Shown here: in pieces, positions 12,311-25,633 of the stretch
Layout of the letters: the number at the start of each line of letters is the position of its first letter
How positions within the stretch are numbered: position 1 is the stretch's first letter
Assembly (NCBI GenBank): GCA_963921425.1
Contig: OY992835.1
Location: 18,476,001 to 18,540,000 of the forward strand
Length of the DNA: 64,000 nt
Reading direction: 5' to 3'
From: Dryas octopetala
Taxonomy: Eukaryota > Streptophyta > Magnoliopsida > Rosales > Rosaceae
Translations under genes and position numbers: made by a program
The notes under the pieces: generated by a model
Database searches by the model: none
What the model was told of the DNA's origin: nothing
Seen by the model: only the letters and a program-made list of their open reading frames with translations

Positions 12311-13002
12311 TTTGGACTAGCTGTAACTTAATTTTTGAGCCGGCTGAGATTTGAGTTAAATTTCTTTGTCATTTTGGATTTTTAATTAAAGCACCTAAAA
12401 ATTAATATATCTAAACAGTTTCCATTAAGGAATCTTTTTAGTAAAATTATTTTATGGATGCATTGTGACTCACTCTATATGAGTTTAATTATCCAAATTT
12501 ATATATTTTTCAAGTCTTTATCATTAATTCTTAAGAAAAATTATTCAAATTAAAAAATATTAAAATATCTAAGTGATTAAATGAATAACATCTTATTTGA
12601 AATATTTATTAATTTTTTAATCTCCAAAAGAAGTAAAAAAGATTATATTTACAGACTATATGATTTGACAACGTGTAGATAGAAATGAATTAAGAGAAAA
12701 TTAAAATTATTGCCCAGCTGGGTTAGATTAAACAAGGTGTCCTTTAATTGAGAAGTCATAAAACCCACACAAAAATAGAAAATAAAAAAACCAAATATAA
12801 CTAATAAAAATGAGAAAACAAAGGCAGAGAAAACACCAAAGTTGACTAAATATGATTTCATCTTGAATATCCCTTTTCTTTCTCTTACAGACTTACACAC
12901 ACAAAACACACACTTGAGAATAAGTAAAAAAATAAATAAAATATTGACAAAATGGGGAAGGTGGGCTATACTTTGTTGTCAGCCAGTGCTGGGCTTGTAT
13001 CT

Positions 13003-13195
13003 ATATAAAGTGGGGTTCCCATGCATCAAACATCATCACCACACAGACACAGACTCTCTCATCAGGATTTGGAGCTACCAAAGCAACTAAGAGCACCTCT
13101 CATTCCTTCAATTCCTTCCTCACCCAGCAGTTTCAGATCGGTGAGTCCCTCATCAAATTCAAGATGTCACCCACACATATATATATTTACAGAGC

Positions 13196-13229
<34 letters not shown>

Positions 13230-13460
13230 TCTCCAGTCTCCATTACTCTCCCTCAAGATTTTTGGTCATTACAAAGCTAGAGAGAGTTCATTTGGGTACT
13301 AAGAGAGCTCAAATGGATTGGCTGAGATATACATGATCAGAAACTGATCTGATCGATCACTAATTTCAAAGCTTTTTTTTCTTTTTTCTTTTCATAGCTA
13401 CTTATTGTTTATGTTCAGGCTCTGATCACTAATTTCATTTTATGTGTACTAATCATGCAG
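13003..13460 (+). promoter_or_regulatory. Gene A promoter TATA box, leader and 5' UTR intron
   Basis: TATATAA at 13003-13009 is well placed for a start near 13035. The leader would run through the CACACAGACACAG region to a good donor (GATCG then GTGAGT) at 13140/13141. A matching acceptor (CATGCAG) ends at 13460, leaving a 47-base second leader segment before the ATG at 13508. The proposed leader intron (13141-13460) contains a (TA)n run at about 13200-13226. All positions are read from sequence only; the start site is inferred. Confidence 0.55.
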
Positions 13461-13507
13461 TATTATACATTAAGGTTCATTTTACTACTAATTAAGTAAT
13501 CAAAAAG

Positions 13508-16500
13508 ATGTGGAAGATTAAGTTTGGAGAGGGTGCAAATGACCCATTGCTGTTCAGCACAAACAACTTCCATGGGAGGCAGACATGGGAGTTTGACCCT
13601 GATGCAGGCACCCCTGAAGAGCGAGCTGAGGTTGAAGCCGCTCGAGAAAATTTCTACCAAAACCGCTTCAAAGTCCAGCCCAGCAGTGACCTCCTATGGC
13701 GTTTTCAGGTAATTAAATATATTAACCAAAAACGAGTCGTCACATCATTTTATTAATAATTTCTTTACCACGTACTGGTGATATGTAATTTTTCTATCTC
13801 ATTATTATATAACAGTGAGTCATGCATACATGTTTTCGAAAATGAATTCGCATGTGAGTATGTGACTAATTCATATATACAACTCATTAATAATTCTACA
13901 CACATTTTAAGACACTATGTTATACAAATTATTAGGAAGAATCACATGCAAGAAGGACTCATGTTTTGTTTTTTGCTAACAACAAGAAGATTGTTCTCAC
14001 TTAATTAAGGCTATAACATGGTGAATACAACCTGGATTAGCTAAGTGATTAGAACTTGTAGTAAATAATTAAGTATAAAAATCAAACCCAAATCCTTTTT
14101 TTCTGTCTTTATATGATAACTTTAATACAGAAATTTATTTCTACTGATATATAATAAAAAAAATTTCTTTAATGTTTCAGTTTACTCCGCCAAATTTTTT
14201 GATTATTCAACTGGTCAACTTATGTGAACTTGGAAAGTCGATCTCAACTCTATGTGGTGTACTTTCACGTGTCCCATGTTGGTTTTTTTAGCACTGTTTA
14301 TCTCTTTCTTCTTTTTTCAACTCTTCCTTTTATTGGTCAAACAAGGTTGGCTCCAGAAAGAAAATAAAAACCTATCTAATACTTCTACAAGGAGAGATTT
14401 AAGTTTGAGTCCTTTTTTTTAGAAGATAGATGATTGGCAATATAATATCTAAACAATCCCAAAATACATAATTCAAGCTAATTTACTAATTAATTATATA
14501 TAGAAATAATATATGTAGGCCTTTGTATACACAAATGGTTGTCCTTTATTACAGTTTAACAGTCCATATACCAATTAAATATTAGTTTGACCCATTCATA
14601 ATTCGACCGCACCGACGTTGGAAACTTTTGATGGACACTTTAATAAATCATTATAGTTCAAGCCAAGAAAAGAACCCAAAGTTATCTTACTTTTTTTTAA
14701 TTCTTTTGTTTTCTATTTTTAAATAAAGAAGAGGACAAACTTGAATGGTTTGGGTCAAGAGGTTGAAGAGCCTTGAGTTGGGGATCACTAACTTAAGAAC
14801 AGGCCAAAGTTGGTGGGTGGGTCATTGGGTCAAACATGTTATACTAAGCTTGCTTCTTTTTTTCTTTGTTTGGTTGGTAGATAATTAAAAAACAATATGA
14901 CAATAGTTTAATTAGAGATAAACCTCTTCTTTGGTTAATTAAGATGATAACAATATATTAATATGTGTATTGGAATTACTCTTTATAATTTAATAATTGA
15001 GAGCAAATAATTAATTATATTGGTGAAGTGAGAGTGATACGTACTTACATTAGGTGAGTGAAAGGGAAAGGGGAGCGACCCCAAAAAGGCCTCTGTTCTG
15101 TTCGTCTATGACTTTTGCATTTATTTGTGCGATCAACTTGCATATCAAACACTAAGAGTTTAATGTTAGAAACTGATTAGTTAATTTTTAATAATCCAAG
15201 TTAACAAAATGTAAAATAAAAAGAAAATGGGTACAAAGTACAATGTTCTAAATGATTTACCAAATTTTTTAATTGATTTCAACCTCTCAATTAATATGGT
15301 TTTATTAATTTTTTTCTTTGATCCAATTGCAGATGCTAAGAGAGAAAAACTTCAAACAAGAAATTCCAACAGTGAGGATTGGGGATGGTGAGGAAATCAC
15401 ATTTGATCAGGCCACAGCTACATTCAAGAGGGCTGCTACCTTCTGGAATGCCTTGCAATCACCCCATGGACATTGGCCTGCTGAAAATGCTGGCCCAAAC
15501 TTTTACTTTCCCCCATTGGTGAGTACTACTTTTACTTCACAAGAATCATGTGCCATAGTCAAGAAAATTTCACAGTTAACAAAGTTGGGTTAATGTATTT
15601 GACAACTGATTAATTGTTACCTTTTTTGTTCAGGTCATGGCTGCATACATCCCAGGATATCTTAATGTTATTTTCCCAGCTGAGTATAAGAAGGAAATCT
15701 TGCGTTACACATACAACCATCAGGTAAAACAAACTAGGTTTCTGGATTCAAAATGGTCAATATATGCTATTGCTTTTTGTTAGAGTGTAAATGTGCATAC
15801 CAAATGAGTAGTTGAGCTTATTTAGTTGTGAATTTGTCTACTGCAGAATGAAGATGGTGGGTGGGGATTACACATTGCAGGGCCTAGCATGATGTTTACC
15901 ACATGTCTCAACTACTGTATGATGCGTATACTCGGAGAAGGACCTGAGGGTGGCCGAGACAATGCTTGTGCAAGAGCACGAAAGTGGATTCTTGACCGTG
16001 GTGGTGCAACTCATGCAGCCTCATGGGGAAAGACTTGGATGGCGGTATGACATTCTTGACATTAATACAAATGAAGTTTCATACTGAAAAAAGGATATAT
16101 GCTTAATGAATGTCTGTATATTTATCATTGTACTAATGATTGAGTTTAATTTTTGTGTTGCAGATACTTGGTGTGTATGATTGGGAGGGAAGCAACCCAA
16201 TGCCCCCGGAGTTTTGGACTTACCCTACTCTGCTTCCTTTTCATCCATGTAAGCACAATTTTCTTTCACATCCTAGTTCATTTTTACTGAACTTTGCCAC
16301 CTATAAGTTTCATGGTTTTGTAACTTTCTTTTCCTAATTAGTACTACTTCATATGTGCAGCAAAAATGTTCTGCTATTGTAGGTTGACTTACCTACCCAT
16401 GTCTTACTTTTATGCCACAAGATTTGTTGGTCCAATCACTCCTCTTGTTGAAGAATTGAGACAAGAAATTTACTGTACACCCTACAGTGAAATTAAGTGG

Positions 16501-18761
16501 AGTCAAGAGCGCCATACATGTGCAAAGGTGAGCATATTTCTGTTCCTTAGTTCTTACCATTGTGCAACTTTACTATGTCCTTGAACATTTATTCACATAC
16601 ATTGTTAACTTATGCAGGAAGATAACTACTACCCCCATGGTAGGGTACAACGTTTTATGTGGGACAGTCTTTACAACGTTTGTGAGCCTCTTCTTAAACG
16701 CTGGCCCTTTAAGAAGATCAGAGACAATGCTATTCAATTTACGATTGACCAAATTCATTATGAAGATGAGAACAGTCGCTACATTACAATTGGATGTGTG
16801 GAAAAGGTAATGAGATCAATTAGCGAGAAATTGAACATATGGAGTGTGCAAAAAATCTGCTCATGAATGTATATAAGCCTGTTGGTTAATTTTAATGATC
16901 TAATAGTGCCATTTTTCATTGGTCAGCCATTGATGATGCTTGCTTGTTGGGCTGAGGATCCTAGTGGAGAAGCTTTTAAGAAGCACATTCCTAGAGTTAC
17001 AGATTACATATGGCTTGGAGAGGATGGAATTAAGATGCAGAGTTTTGGAAGCCAGTCTTGGGATTGTGCTCTCATAATTCAAGCTTTGCTTGCTGGGAAT
17101 TGCAATACTGAATTTGGTCCTGTACTTAAGAAAGCACACGAATTCCTCAAGATATCTCAGGTTCCATATTTAACTCCTCAAGACAGTACTTCAGTATAAT
17201 CTAATGCATTACATGTATTTTAATCTTTGACATTTCTGTTGGCCTAAAGAATCTATCCTATATGTAACAATGTAGGTGAGGATCAATACATCCGGCGACT
17301 ACTTAAGTCATTTCCGTCACATTTCTAAAGGAGCATGGACTTTCTCTGACCGGGATCATGGATGGCAAGTTTCAGATTGTACTGCAGAAGCACTGAGGGT
17401 AATTGAGTTTACTCATGCACTTAACTCAAGTTGAAGGTGGAGCCTCATATATAATGACAATGGTGCTAACCTTGTAACTGTTTTTTGTTTCAGTGTTGCT
17501 GTTTGTTTGCAATGATGTCACCAGATGTTGTTGGTGAGCCAATGGAAGCTGAGTGTATGTATGATGCAGTCAATGTCATAATGTCTCTTCAAAGTCCAAA
17601 TGGTGGTGTATCAGCCTGGGAGCCAACAGGAGCTCCAAAATGGTTGGAGGTAAATAACAAAAAATTTATACTTCAAAGAATTTAAGTTATGACCATTTTA
17701 GTATGTATCATAACATGCATTATATATTGATTTCTTTTTCCTCTTCAGTGGCTCAACCCTGTGGAATTTCTTGAGGACCTTGTCATTGAATACGAGTATA
17801 TCGAGTGCACTTCATCTTCAATCCAGGCCTTAACTTTGTTTAGGAAGTTGTACCCTGGACATAGAAGGAAGGAGATCAATAACTTCATCACAAGGGCTGC
17901 AGACTACATTGAAGACATACAATACCCTGATGGCTCATGGTACGGAAACTGGGGAATCTGCTTTGTATATGGTACATGGTTTGCAATCAAAGGGTTGGAG
18001 GCTGCAGGCAGGACATACAACAATTGTGAGGCGGTGCGCAAAGGTGTTGACTTTTTGCTCAAATCACAAAGGGAAGATGGTGGTTGGGGAGAGCACTACA
18101 CCTCATGCACAAACAAGGTACCATTCTTTCTCTACTTTTATATAACCAACTACACCTGACTGTTGTCAAATTCATTTCCAAAGAAAGCATAATCCTAATA
18201 ATGTTCAATCTTCTTCCACTTCAAAAATAACTGAGACATTGTCTTTGTGCTTGGTGCCATATACAGAAATACACAGCTCAAGACAGTACAAATTTGGTGC
18301 AAACTGCAATTGGATTAATGGGTCTGATTCACGGTCGACAGGTCAGTACATGTTCTAAACATTTCAGAGCTAACCTCTTCCCCCATGTTCATGTAAACAC
18401 AATTCCCTCCAAAACTTAATTTGTCTAAACAACTTTTTTCTTTGCTACAGGCTGAGAGAGATCCAACTCCTATCCACCGCGCTGCAAAGGTGTTGATTAA
18501 TAGTCAATTGGATGATGGTGATTTCCCCCAACAGGTACCATTCTGCAATACAAAGCAATACATGATATCTTTTATCACATTGCATATTCCTTATTCTTAT
18601 ACATATACGCTAACCATTGCCTACCTGTTGTATGGCAGGAGTTGATGGGAGTTTTTATGAGGAACGCCATGTTGCACTACGCAGCATACAGAAATATCTT
18701 CCCATTGTGGGCTCTTGGAGAATACCGCACACTGGTGCAATTGCCTACCAAAAGAGCTTGA
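13508..18761 (+). CDS. OSC gene A: oxidosqualene cyclase, probable mixed (alpha-)amyrin synthase
   Basis: Cyclises 2,3-oxidosqualene to pentacyclic triterpenes. Fourteen exons: 13508-13708, 15333-15518, 15634-15723, 15847-16044, 16164-16248, 16361-16527, 16618-16806, 16927-17160, 17276-17398, 17494-17649, 17749-18117, 18267-18341, 18451-18534, 18639-18761. All junctions are GT-AG and the frame is open for 759 residues, the normal OSC length. The catalytic DCTAE motif starts at D484. QW-type motifs are visible (for example [24 protein letters not shown]). The product-influencing position in M-x-CYCR is Phe257, where beta-amyrin synthases have Trp and lupeol synthases Leu. From memory, this Phe and the overall sequence match Rosaceae alpha-amyrin synthases of the MdOSC1 type. 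Compared with B and C it lacks four introns. The 3' end is convergent with gene B. OSC identity is certain; the product is inferred. Confidence 0.95.
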
Positions 18762-19594
18762 GCCTTGAATCAGAAGCAGAGGAATTCATGGACTTGCCAA
18801 TACAGCCGGAACCAATAAAAGCTAGTGCTACTTCTAGTTCTAGTTGGTCCTTATTTTTTCTTCTTTTATGTATGTAGAGGTTGATGTACTTGTAACCGCT
18901 GAAGAATGAATAATCTATGCATATATAGTATCATTTATACACACATGTATCATGTTTGGGGCACAAGGCTTCATAATGTTGAATTGCGAGATATCATATC
19001 TCATATAAAGTAAATGAATATGAATTTTTCTTGCTACTGATACTTTAATTAGTACTTTCTTCTCTGCAATTCCATTCACTTTATTGCTGTGTGAACGCGG
19101 TAAAAATAAAAATAAAAATAACACATGAGGGCAATGTTTCAAATTTTGCTACTTTCATTCTCTTTCAGCAGGCTAGCCCCAGCTCTTAGCAGTATACTGA
19201 TGTGCTCATTAAAAGGTTATATTACCCAAAGGTCAGCAAGAAGGCTCATCTTAGATACGAAGCACACTCTTTGAAAATGTCTTATTAGTATGCAACAGCT
19301 AGGACAGCAGAAGGGTTAAAGTGGCTTGAAAATGTCTTTTCATGTAGTTTTATTAATAACTTTACCATCAACTCTGTCAATATATATATAAGGAAACACA
19401 AGATTATATGCAATGCTGATGTCTAAACCTAAGAACAAGAGAAGACTATGCCCCTTCAACTTTTTTTTCTTTGGTAAGCATGCCCCAACTATTTTAATGC
19501 ATGGTCTGCATAGTTTTCATTAACCTATACTTTCCTTTGGCGCTAAGCATATAACCATGTTTATACATTAATAGATACATCTGAATCTACACAG
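18762..19594. other. Convergent 3' spacer between genes A and B
   Basis: Holds the 3' UTR of A (AATGAATAATC near 18905 may serve as a polyadenylation signal) and that of B. The part from about 19157 onward is repeated at about 35746-36120 beside gene C. No other gene is seen. Confidence 0.6.
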
Positions 19595-22500
19595 CTACAC
19601 AGAGAGAACCAAATTACGATATTCTGCAAGAGCCCAAATTGGGAAAATATTCCTATATGTTGGGTAGTGTAACATGACATTCCTCATGAAAGCTCCCGTC
19701 AGTTCCTGTCATCAGGGTAAAAAAGAAAAGATTGATCTGTGGCTAGTAATTTGTAATTAAACACTAAAAATCAGAAATTCAAGCATGCCAAAAATATGAT
19801 ATCCTTTTTTATTTTCACATGCTACAAAATATATTGAATAAGAATGGTACCTGCTGAGGGAAATCACCATTTTCCAGTTGAGAATTGATCAATAGCTTTG
19901 CAGCTCGGTGAATAGGAGTAGGGTCTCTCTCCACCTTTACCCATAAAGGAAAAAAGGAAAAAAAAAAAACCAATTTGAAAATTTAGAACTGGAGGAGGGG
20001 TGGAATGTGTAACAGTAAAATAAATGGAGAAGTGGCTGGCACATAGATTTAAAAATCATGTACTATATAACCTGTCCACCATGAATTAAACCCATCAATC
20101 CCATTGCAGTCTGCACCAAATTCGATCGGTCTCCTTCAAGAGGTGTATAGATCTGTATAACCAATTCCAGAGGATAATTTGAGTTTATGCTGATCAAGAG
20201 AGAATATCATACTTTCACTTACCCATAAATCTAAGAACAATAGGGGCACAGTATTGGAGTGCATGAGCTAGTCCGGTGGATGATTAAGGATAAAAAGAGT
20301 ACTATAAACCAATAAACCCCGGCCTGCACATAATTCATGTAAAAGGAAAAAAGAGAAAGAAGAGAAAGAAAGAGAAAATTGACCTTGTTTGTACAAGAAG
20401 TGTAGCTCTCTCCCCAACCACCATTGTCTTTCTGTGTATTGAGTAAAAATTCAACTCCTCTGCGTACAGCCTCACAATTATGGTAAGTCTTGCCAGCAGC
20501 CTCTAACCCTCTAATTGCAAACCATGTTCCATAGATGAAGCAGATTGCCCAGTTTCCATACCTGTGAATATGCTTGTCCACTTAGTTTATTTCTCTAACA
20601 CAATTTTTAATAAACTTTATTTAGTTTGTTTCACATATTTTGATTTTATGCAAACATACCATGAGCCATCAGGCTTCTGTATATCTTCAATGAAGCTTGC
20701 AGCATTTATGATGAAATCATCGATCTCTTTCTTTCTGTGGCCAGGGTATAACTTCCTAAACATAGCTAATGCCTGGATTGAAGACGACGTGCATTCGGTA
20801 TAGCTGCATGACTCTTACATTAGTCCTTAAGGAATGCAGCCCACAGAAAAAATAATTACAGAATGGAATGTGGGATTAAGAACTTTACTCGTATTCAATG
20901 ATGAGATCCTCCATAAATTCTACAGGATTGAGCCACTTCAGAAGAAATATTGAATATACGCATGTCATGATACAAAATAAAACAATGGAAATTTCAAATT
21001 ATTAATTTGGTCATGTAAAGATTTTCCTTATTTACCTCCAACCATTTTGGAGCTCCTGTTGGCTCCCAGGCTGATACACCACCATTTGGACTCTAATTCA
21101 AATCATACAATGGAGTTTATATTTATTTCTTGGATCAAGATGCAATTTTCCCATTCAAAGATGTACTATAAGACAAAATGGTCCTACAATCAAATCCTCA
21201 CCTGGAGTGAAAGTACGATATTGACAGCATCATATAAACGCGCAGGTTCCATTTGTTCTCCGACTAGTTGTTGTGGTAACTTTGATAATAATAGGCAACA
21301 CTGTGTAATAAATCAATCACATATGCAGTAAGCAATATATAATTTTTTATGGCTAAGGCTCAACCCTCAACTTCTGAAAAGCGTATGAGTCAACCTTTAA
21401 AGCTTCTGCAGTACAATCAGAAACTTGCCATCCATGGTCTCGATCAGAGAAAGTCCATGCTCCTTTAGAAATGTGACGAAAATGGGCTAAAAAGTCACCA
21501 GAAGGATTTTCCCTAACCTAGAAAATTATGAGTGAATAAATATTTTAGCTGACTGAAAATGTAGAAGGAGAAAATAAGACACTTCGTGAACAAAGTATAT
21601 AGTAAACAGAGAAGTACAGAAAATAACAGAAACCTGAGATTTCTTTAGGAACTCATGTGCTTTCTTAAGTACAGATCCAAGTTCTTCAGTGAGATTTCCA
21701 GCAACCAAAGCTTGAATGGAAAGATTAGCATCCCATGTCTGGCTACCGAAACTCTGTGTATGAATAGAGAGTATCAAATTCAGTACTTTAGTGGCCCATC
21801 ACCTCCATCCACGAATTTGAAATTTAAACCTGAGCATACTGTTGTGGGAAATAGTTATGCAAACCTGCATTGTTATTCCATCTTCAGAAACCCATATGTA
21901 ATCCGCAACCCTTGCAAGGTGCTTCTTATAAGATTCCCCATTGGGATCTTCGGCCCAGCAAGCAAGCATCATTAATGGCTGACGAATTCAAGTGACATTA
22001 CATTATAAAAAACAGCAGGCATATATAACTTGAACAGAGTTTATATACATTCCTCCTCACATTCTTTAATTAATAATCTGACTACCTTTTCCACACATCC
22101 AATTGTAATGTATCGACTATTCTCATCTTCATAATGAATATGTTGAAGGGTTTCTTGAAGAGCCTTCTCTCTCAACTTTTTGAAGGGCCAACGAGCAAGA
22201 AGAGGCTCAAAAATTGTGTAAAGACTATCCCACATCATACATTGTAACTTACCATGGGGATAGTATTTATCCTCCTGCATTAATAAATAGAACAGTCATT
22301 TTATGCATGCACATAAAGTTTTGACTAACAGAAAAATGTTACATAATGGTATGATTCAAAACTTCAAACTGTAAGGTGCAAACCATGTAAACTCACCTTT
22401 TCACACAGATGGCGCACTTTGCTCCATTGAATTTCACTGTAAGGTTCATTAAAGATTTCTTCTCTCAATTGTAGAATGAGAGGTGTGATGGGGCCAACAA

Positions 22501-24812
22501 ATCTTTTCCCAAACAAATATGACATAGGCAAGTAAGTTAACCGACAATAGCACAACAATTTTGCTGCAAACATAAAGTATAAATTAAAATGTTAAATTTA
22601 AGGACCTTAAAAAACTTGTATCTAAGTATTCCATATTTAAAGAAGAGAAAGAAAAACATCTATTTGTCACTTAGGCTGCAAAAGAGAGAATCCACTTCCA
22701 AGTCAAGTTACAATCTTTCAATTGAACATCAAATAGACTAATTTTCCAAGTTCAAACAGTAAAAAGAATTTTTGCAAACCTGGATTAAAAGGGAGCAAAG
22801 ATGGGTAGGCCCAAAACTCTGGGGGCATAGGGTTGCTTCCCTCCCAATCATACACACCAAGTATCTACAATAGAAGACAAATTTAATCATTTGAGACAGA
22901 ATGCAATAAGTACTCTGATGAGAATAAGATTATCAATTTGAATTAATACTAGAAATGGTCATACTCCCATCCAAGTCTTTCCCCAAGATGATGAATATGT
23001 GGCACCACCATGATCAAGAATCCACTTCCGTGCCCTTGCGCAAGCGTTGTCCAGACCCCCATCGGGTCCTTCTCCAAGTAGACGCATACAAATGTAGTTA
23101 AGAAGTGTACAAAACATCATACTAGGAGTCTGTATGTCTAATCCCCAACCACCATCTTTGTTCTGCGATGGACAACATTTTTTAAACTCAATTAGGAAGC
23201 ATAAGCCTAATTGTCTAGAAAACTGAAACAGAATTAGATGTTCATTTTAAAAAAAAAACAAAACTACACATAATACATAAGCATTATTACCTGGTGACAG
23301 TAAATGTACCTAAAAATTTCCTTGCGATGCTCTGCAGACAAAACAATATTAAGATGCCCTGTAATGTACAGGGTCATGATCTGCATTTTGAGGGAAGAAA
23401 TATAATTAAAAAGAAAATGGTACTTGAAAATTAGTATTAAAATCTAATTGTTCAAAATCCCAGATGTTATATATGACTAATGCTTGGTAGTTTGTTATGG
23501 GAAAGAAGAGTACTCACCAGAGGAGGAGTGAAAAACATAGGGCCAGCAATTTGAGCTGGCCAATGGCCGTGAGGTGATTGCAAGGCAGACCAGAAGGTAG
23601 CAGCCCTTCTGAATGCAGCTGTGGTCTTTTCATATCTAAAATATTCCTCATCACCATCCTCTACCTTTACTTGGGGAATTGCTTGTTTGAAATTTTTCTC
23701 TCTTAGACTCTAGATATATTAATTTCGTTAAAGAAGCTGGTATTAGAAAAAGAAGATGGTAATTGAGTGAAAAACAAAAAACTAGGAATTGTATCCAGTA
23801 CAACCAGAACTCATGCTGTTAATTACTAACTGTAAATATATACATATTATATATATATACAAAGACAAGATAGCCATTAATATGATGTCCCAAAATAGAG
23901 TTATGAATTATGATTACTATATATGACCAATAAAGTTTAAATAATGTACGTACTTTGATGTATCAAGAGAAACCAAATAGTGTTATGATTAATATAGTCT
24001 GTACTTGAATTCTATGTCATACTCGTTGTTTGTTATTTCAGACTGGGGTGGATTGGACTGAACTAATTACCATAAATTGTATTAAATTGTAACGAATTGG
24101 ACTATAATTTGTGACATATCAGTATCTTATCTATCATAAAGGATAGGTATGGTTTAGGGTGAGCACATATATAAACAGCATTACCACGTTATTTGGAATT
24201 TAAATTTTTGGAATTTGTTTTAATGTTTCTAGTCACATTTGTATGTAGGTGAATTTTTTATTTTATTTTTTCAAATGAACGGTCCAAACTCAGAGTGTGA
24301 CACATAATATATGAAATATTTAGTAAGAGAATATTACTCTATATATGCAATAGTGGGTGGTTCTCTCATCCACACTAAGTTAATTCACACCTAGCCTGTA
24401 CGAGATCTTATATGGAAATCTTTTGTCAATTCTATACAAAAAGTTTTTCATGCATAAATGATTCATGTATAGGATTTCATTTGGATATTAATTCTACTTG
24501 TATAGGATTAACATAAAGGATTAATCTTATATATATAGGATCATGTCCGGACCATGTATGGATGACCCTAATATAAACGCAAGAATCCCTGATGCAATAG
24601 AGATGTACCTGCATTCGGCAGAGGAGGTCACTGCAGGGCTTGAGGTGGTGACGATTGTTGAAAAATGTTTGACGAGCGTCTTCAACCTCGGCTCGCTCTT
24701 CAAGGGTACCTGCATGAGGGTCAAACTCCCATGTCTGCCTTCCCACAAAGTCGTTTGTGCTGAATAAGTAAGGGTCATTTGCACCCTCAGCTCCAAACTT
24801 AAGCTTCCACAT
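19595..24812 (-). CDS. OSC gene B: oxidosqualene cyclase, possibly lupeol-type
   Basis: Triterpene-forming OSC of 760 residues in 18 exons: 24812-24609, 23709-23518, 23380-23291, 23162-22965, 22864-22780, 22563-22397, 22274-22086, 21978-21865, 21753-21634, 21517-21395, 21300-21202, 21092-21036, 20935-20889, 20803-20660, 20561-20384, 20152-20072, 19934-19851, 19705-19595. Every intron is GT-AG and no stop or frameshift was found. DCTAE starts at D487. The product-influencing motif reads LLCYCR, with Leu260 where beta-amyrin synthases have Trp; Leu is the lupeol-synthase state, although the preceding Met is also replaced. The exon sizes equal those of gene C except the last, which is 9 bases shorter, giving a different C-terminal tail. 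It is a tandem duplicate of C. Product specificity cannot be settled from sequence. Confidence 0.93.
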
Positions 24813-25074
24813 TAATATCTAGTTCGTGATCTTCAGTGACTTGTGACTTATGAGGCACAACTTAATGAAGTGAGGTAATGAATACCAACTGTGGCGTGAT
24901 TAATTACTTCTTAATCAAGAGACTGAAAAAGATTAAAGCTTTTAGTTTCTCATGGAGAGCTCTTTGAGAACTTAGATCGATGATCCTGGCTATAAGAAAC
25001 CTCTCATATATATATATATATATTGAGAGAGAGAGAGAGAGTTCGACATATTGTTTAGCTTGATGTATGTTGTC
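24813..25074 (-). promoter_or_regulatory. Gene B promoter and leader, proximal copy
   Basis: Upstream of the B start codon. A TATA-rich run (25006-25024) lies about 190 bases from the ATG and may be the TATA box, followed outward by GAGAGA repeats. From 24834 to 25074 the sequence is repeated almost perfectly at 25385-25633, so gene B carries a duplicated promoter/leader segment. A ~154-bp repeat beginning GTTCGACATATTGTTTAG also occurs at 25041 and 25195 and again near 25597. Confidence 0.55.
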
Positions 25075-25384
25075 GATATGTTTGTTAATAACTTACATTT
25101 TAAAGTTTGATATAGTTGACTTAGAGAGAATAACTTATATGTCCCTGTTATAGAGGCAGGTATTATCCCAGTTAGAGAAAGAGAGAAAGCGAGAGTTCGA
25201 CATATTGTTTAGCTTGATATATGTTATCGATCTGTTTCTTAATAACTTATATTTTAAAGTTTGATATAATTGACTTAGATAGAATAACTTACATGTCTCA
25301 ATAATTGAGATATGTGTTATCCTAGTTAGAGAGAGAGAGAAAGAGAGAAAGAAATAGAGAGAGATAGACATGTGTTATCCTAGT

Positions 25385-25633
25385 CAGTGACTTGTGACTT
25401 GTGAGGCACAACTTAATGAAGTGAGGTAATGAATACTAACTGTGGCGTGATAATTACTTCTTAATCAAGAGACTGCAAAAGATTAAAGCTTTTAGTTTCT
25501 CATGGAGAACTCTTTGAGAACTTCGATCGATGATCCTGGCTATAAGAAACCTCTCATATAGATATATATATATATATTGAGAGAGAGAGAGAGAGAGAGT
25601 TCGACATATTGTTTAGGTTGATGTATGTTGTCC
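25385..25633 (-). repeat. Duplicate of the gene B promoter/leader segment
   Basis: A near-identical copy, displaced 551 bp, of 24834-25074, including the CAGTGACTTGTGACTT start, the TATAAGAAACCTCTCATATA region and the GA-rich end. It ends abruptly at TGTATGTTGTC, where it fuses to the first unit of the 25.6-31.6 kb tandem array. Confidence 0.8.

Noticed and set aside
13508..18761. Gene A as a processed (retro)copy because introns are missing
   Set aside because: Thirteen introns remain, including long ones, and there is no A-tail or target duplication. Only four specific introns are absent.
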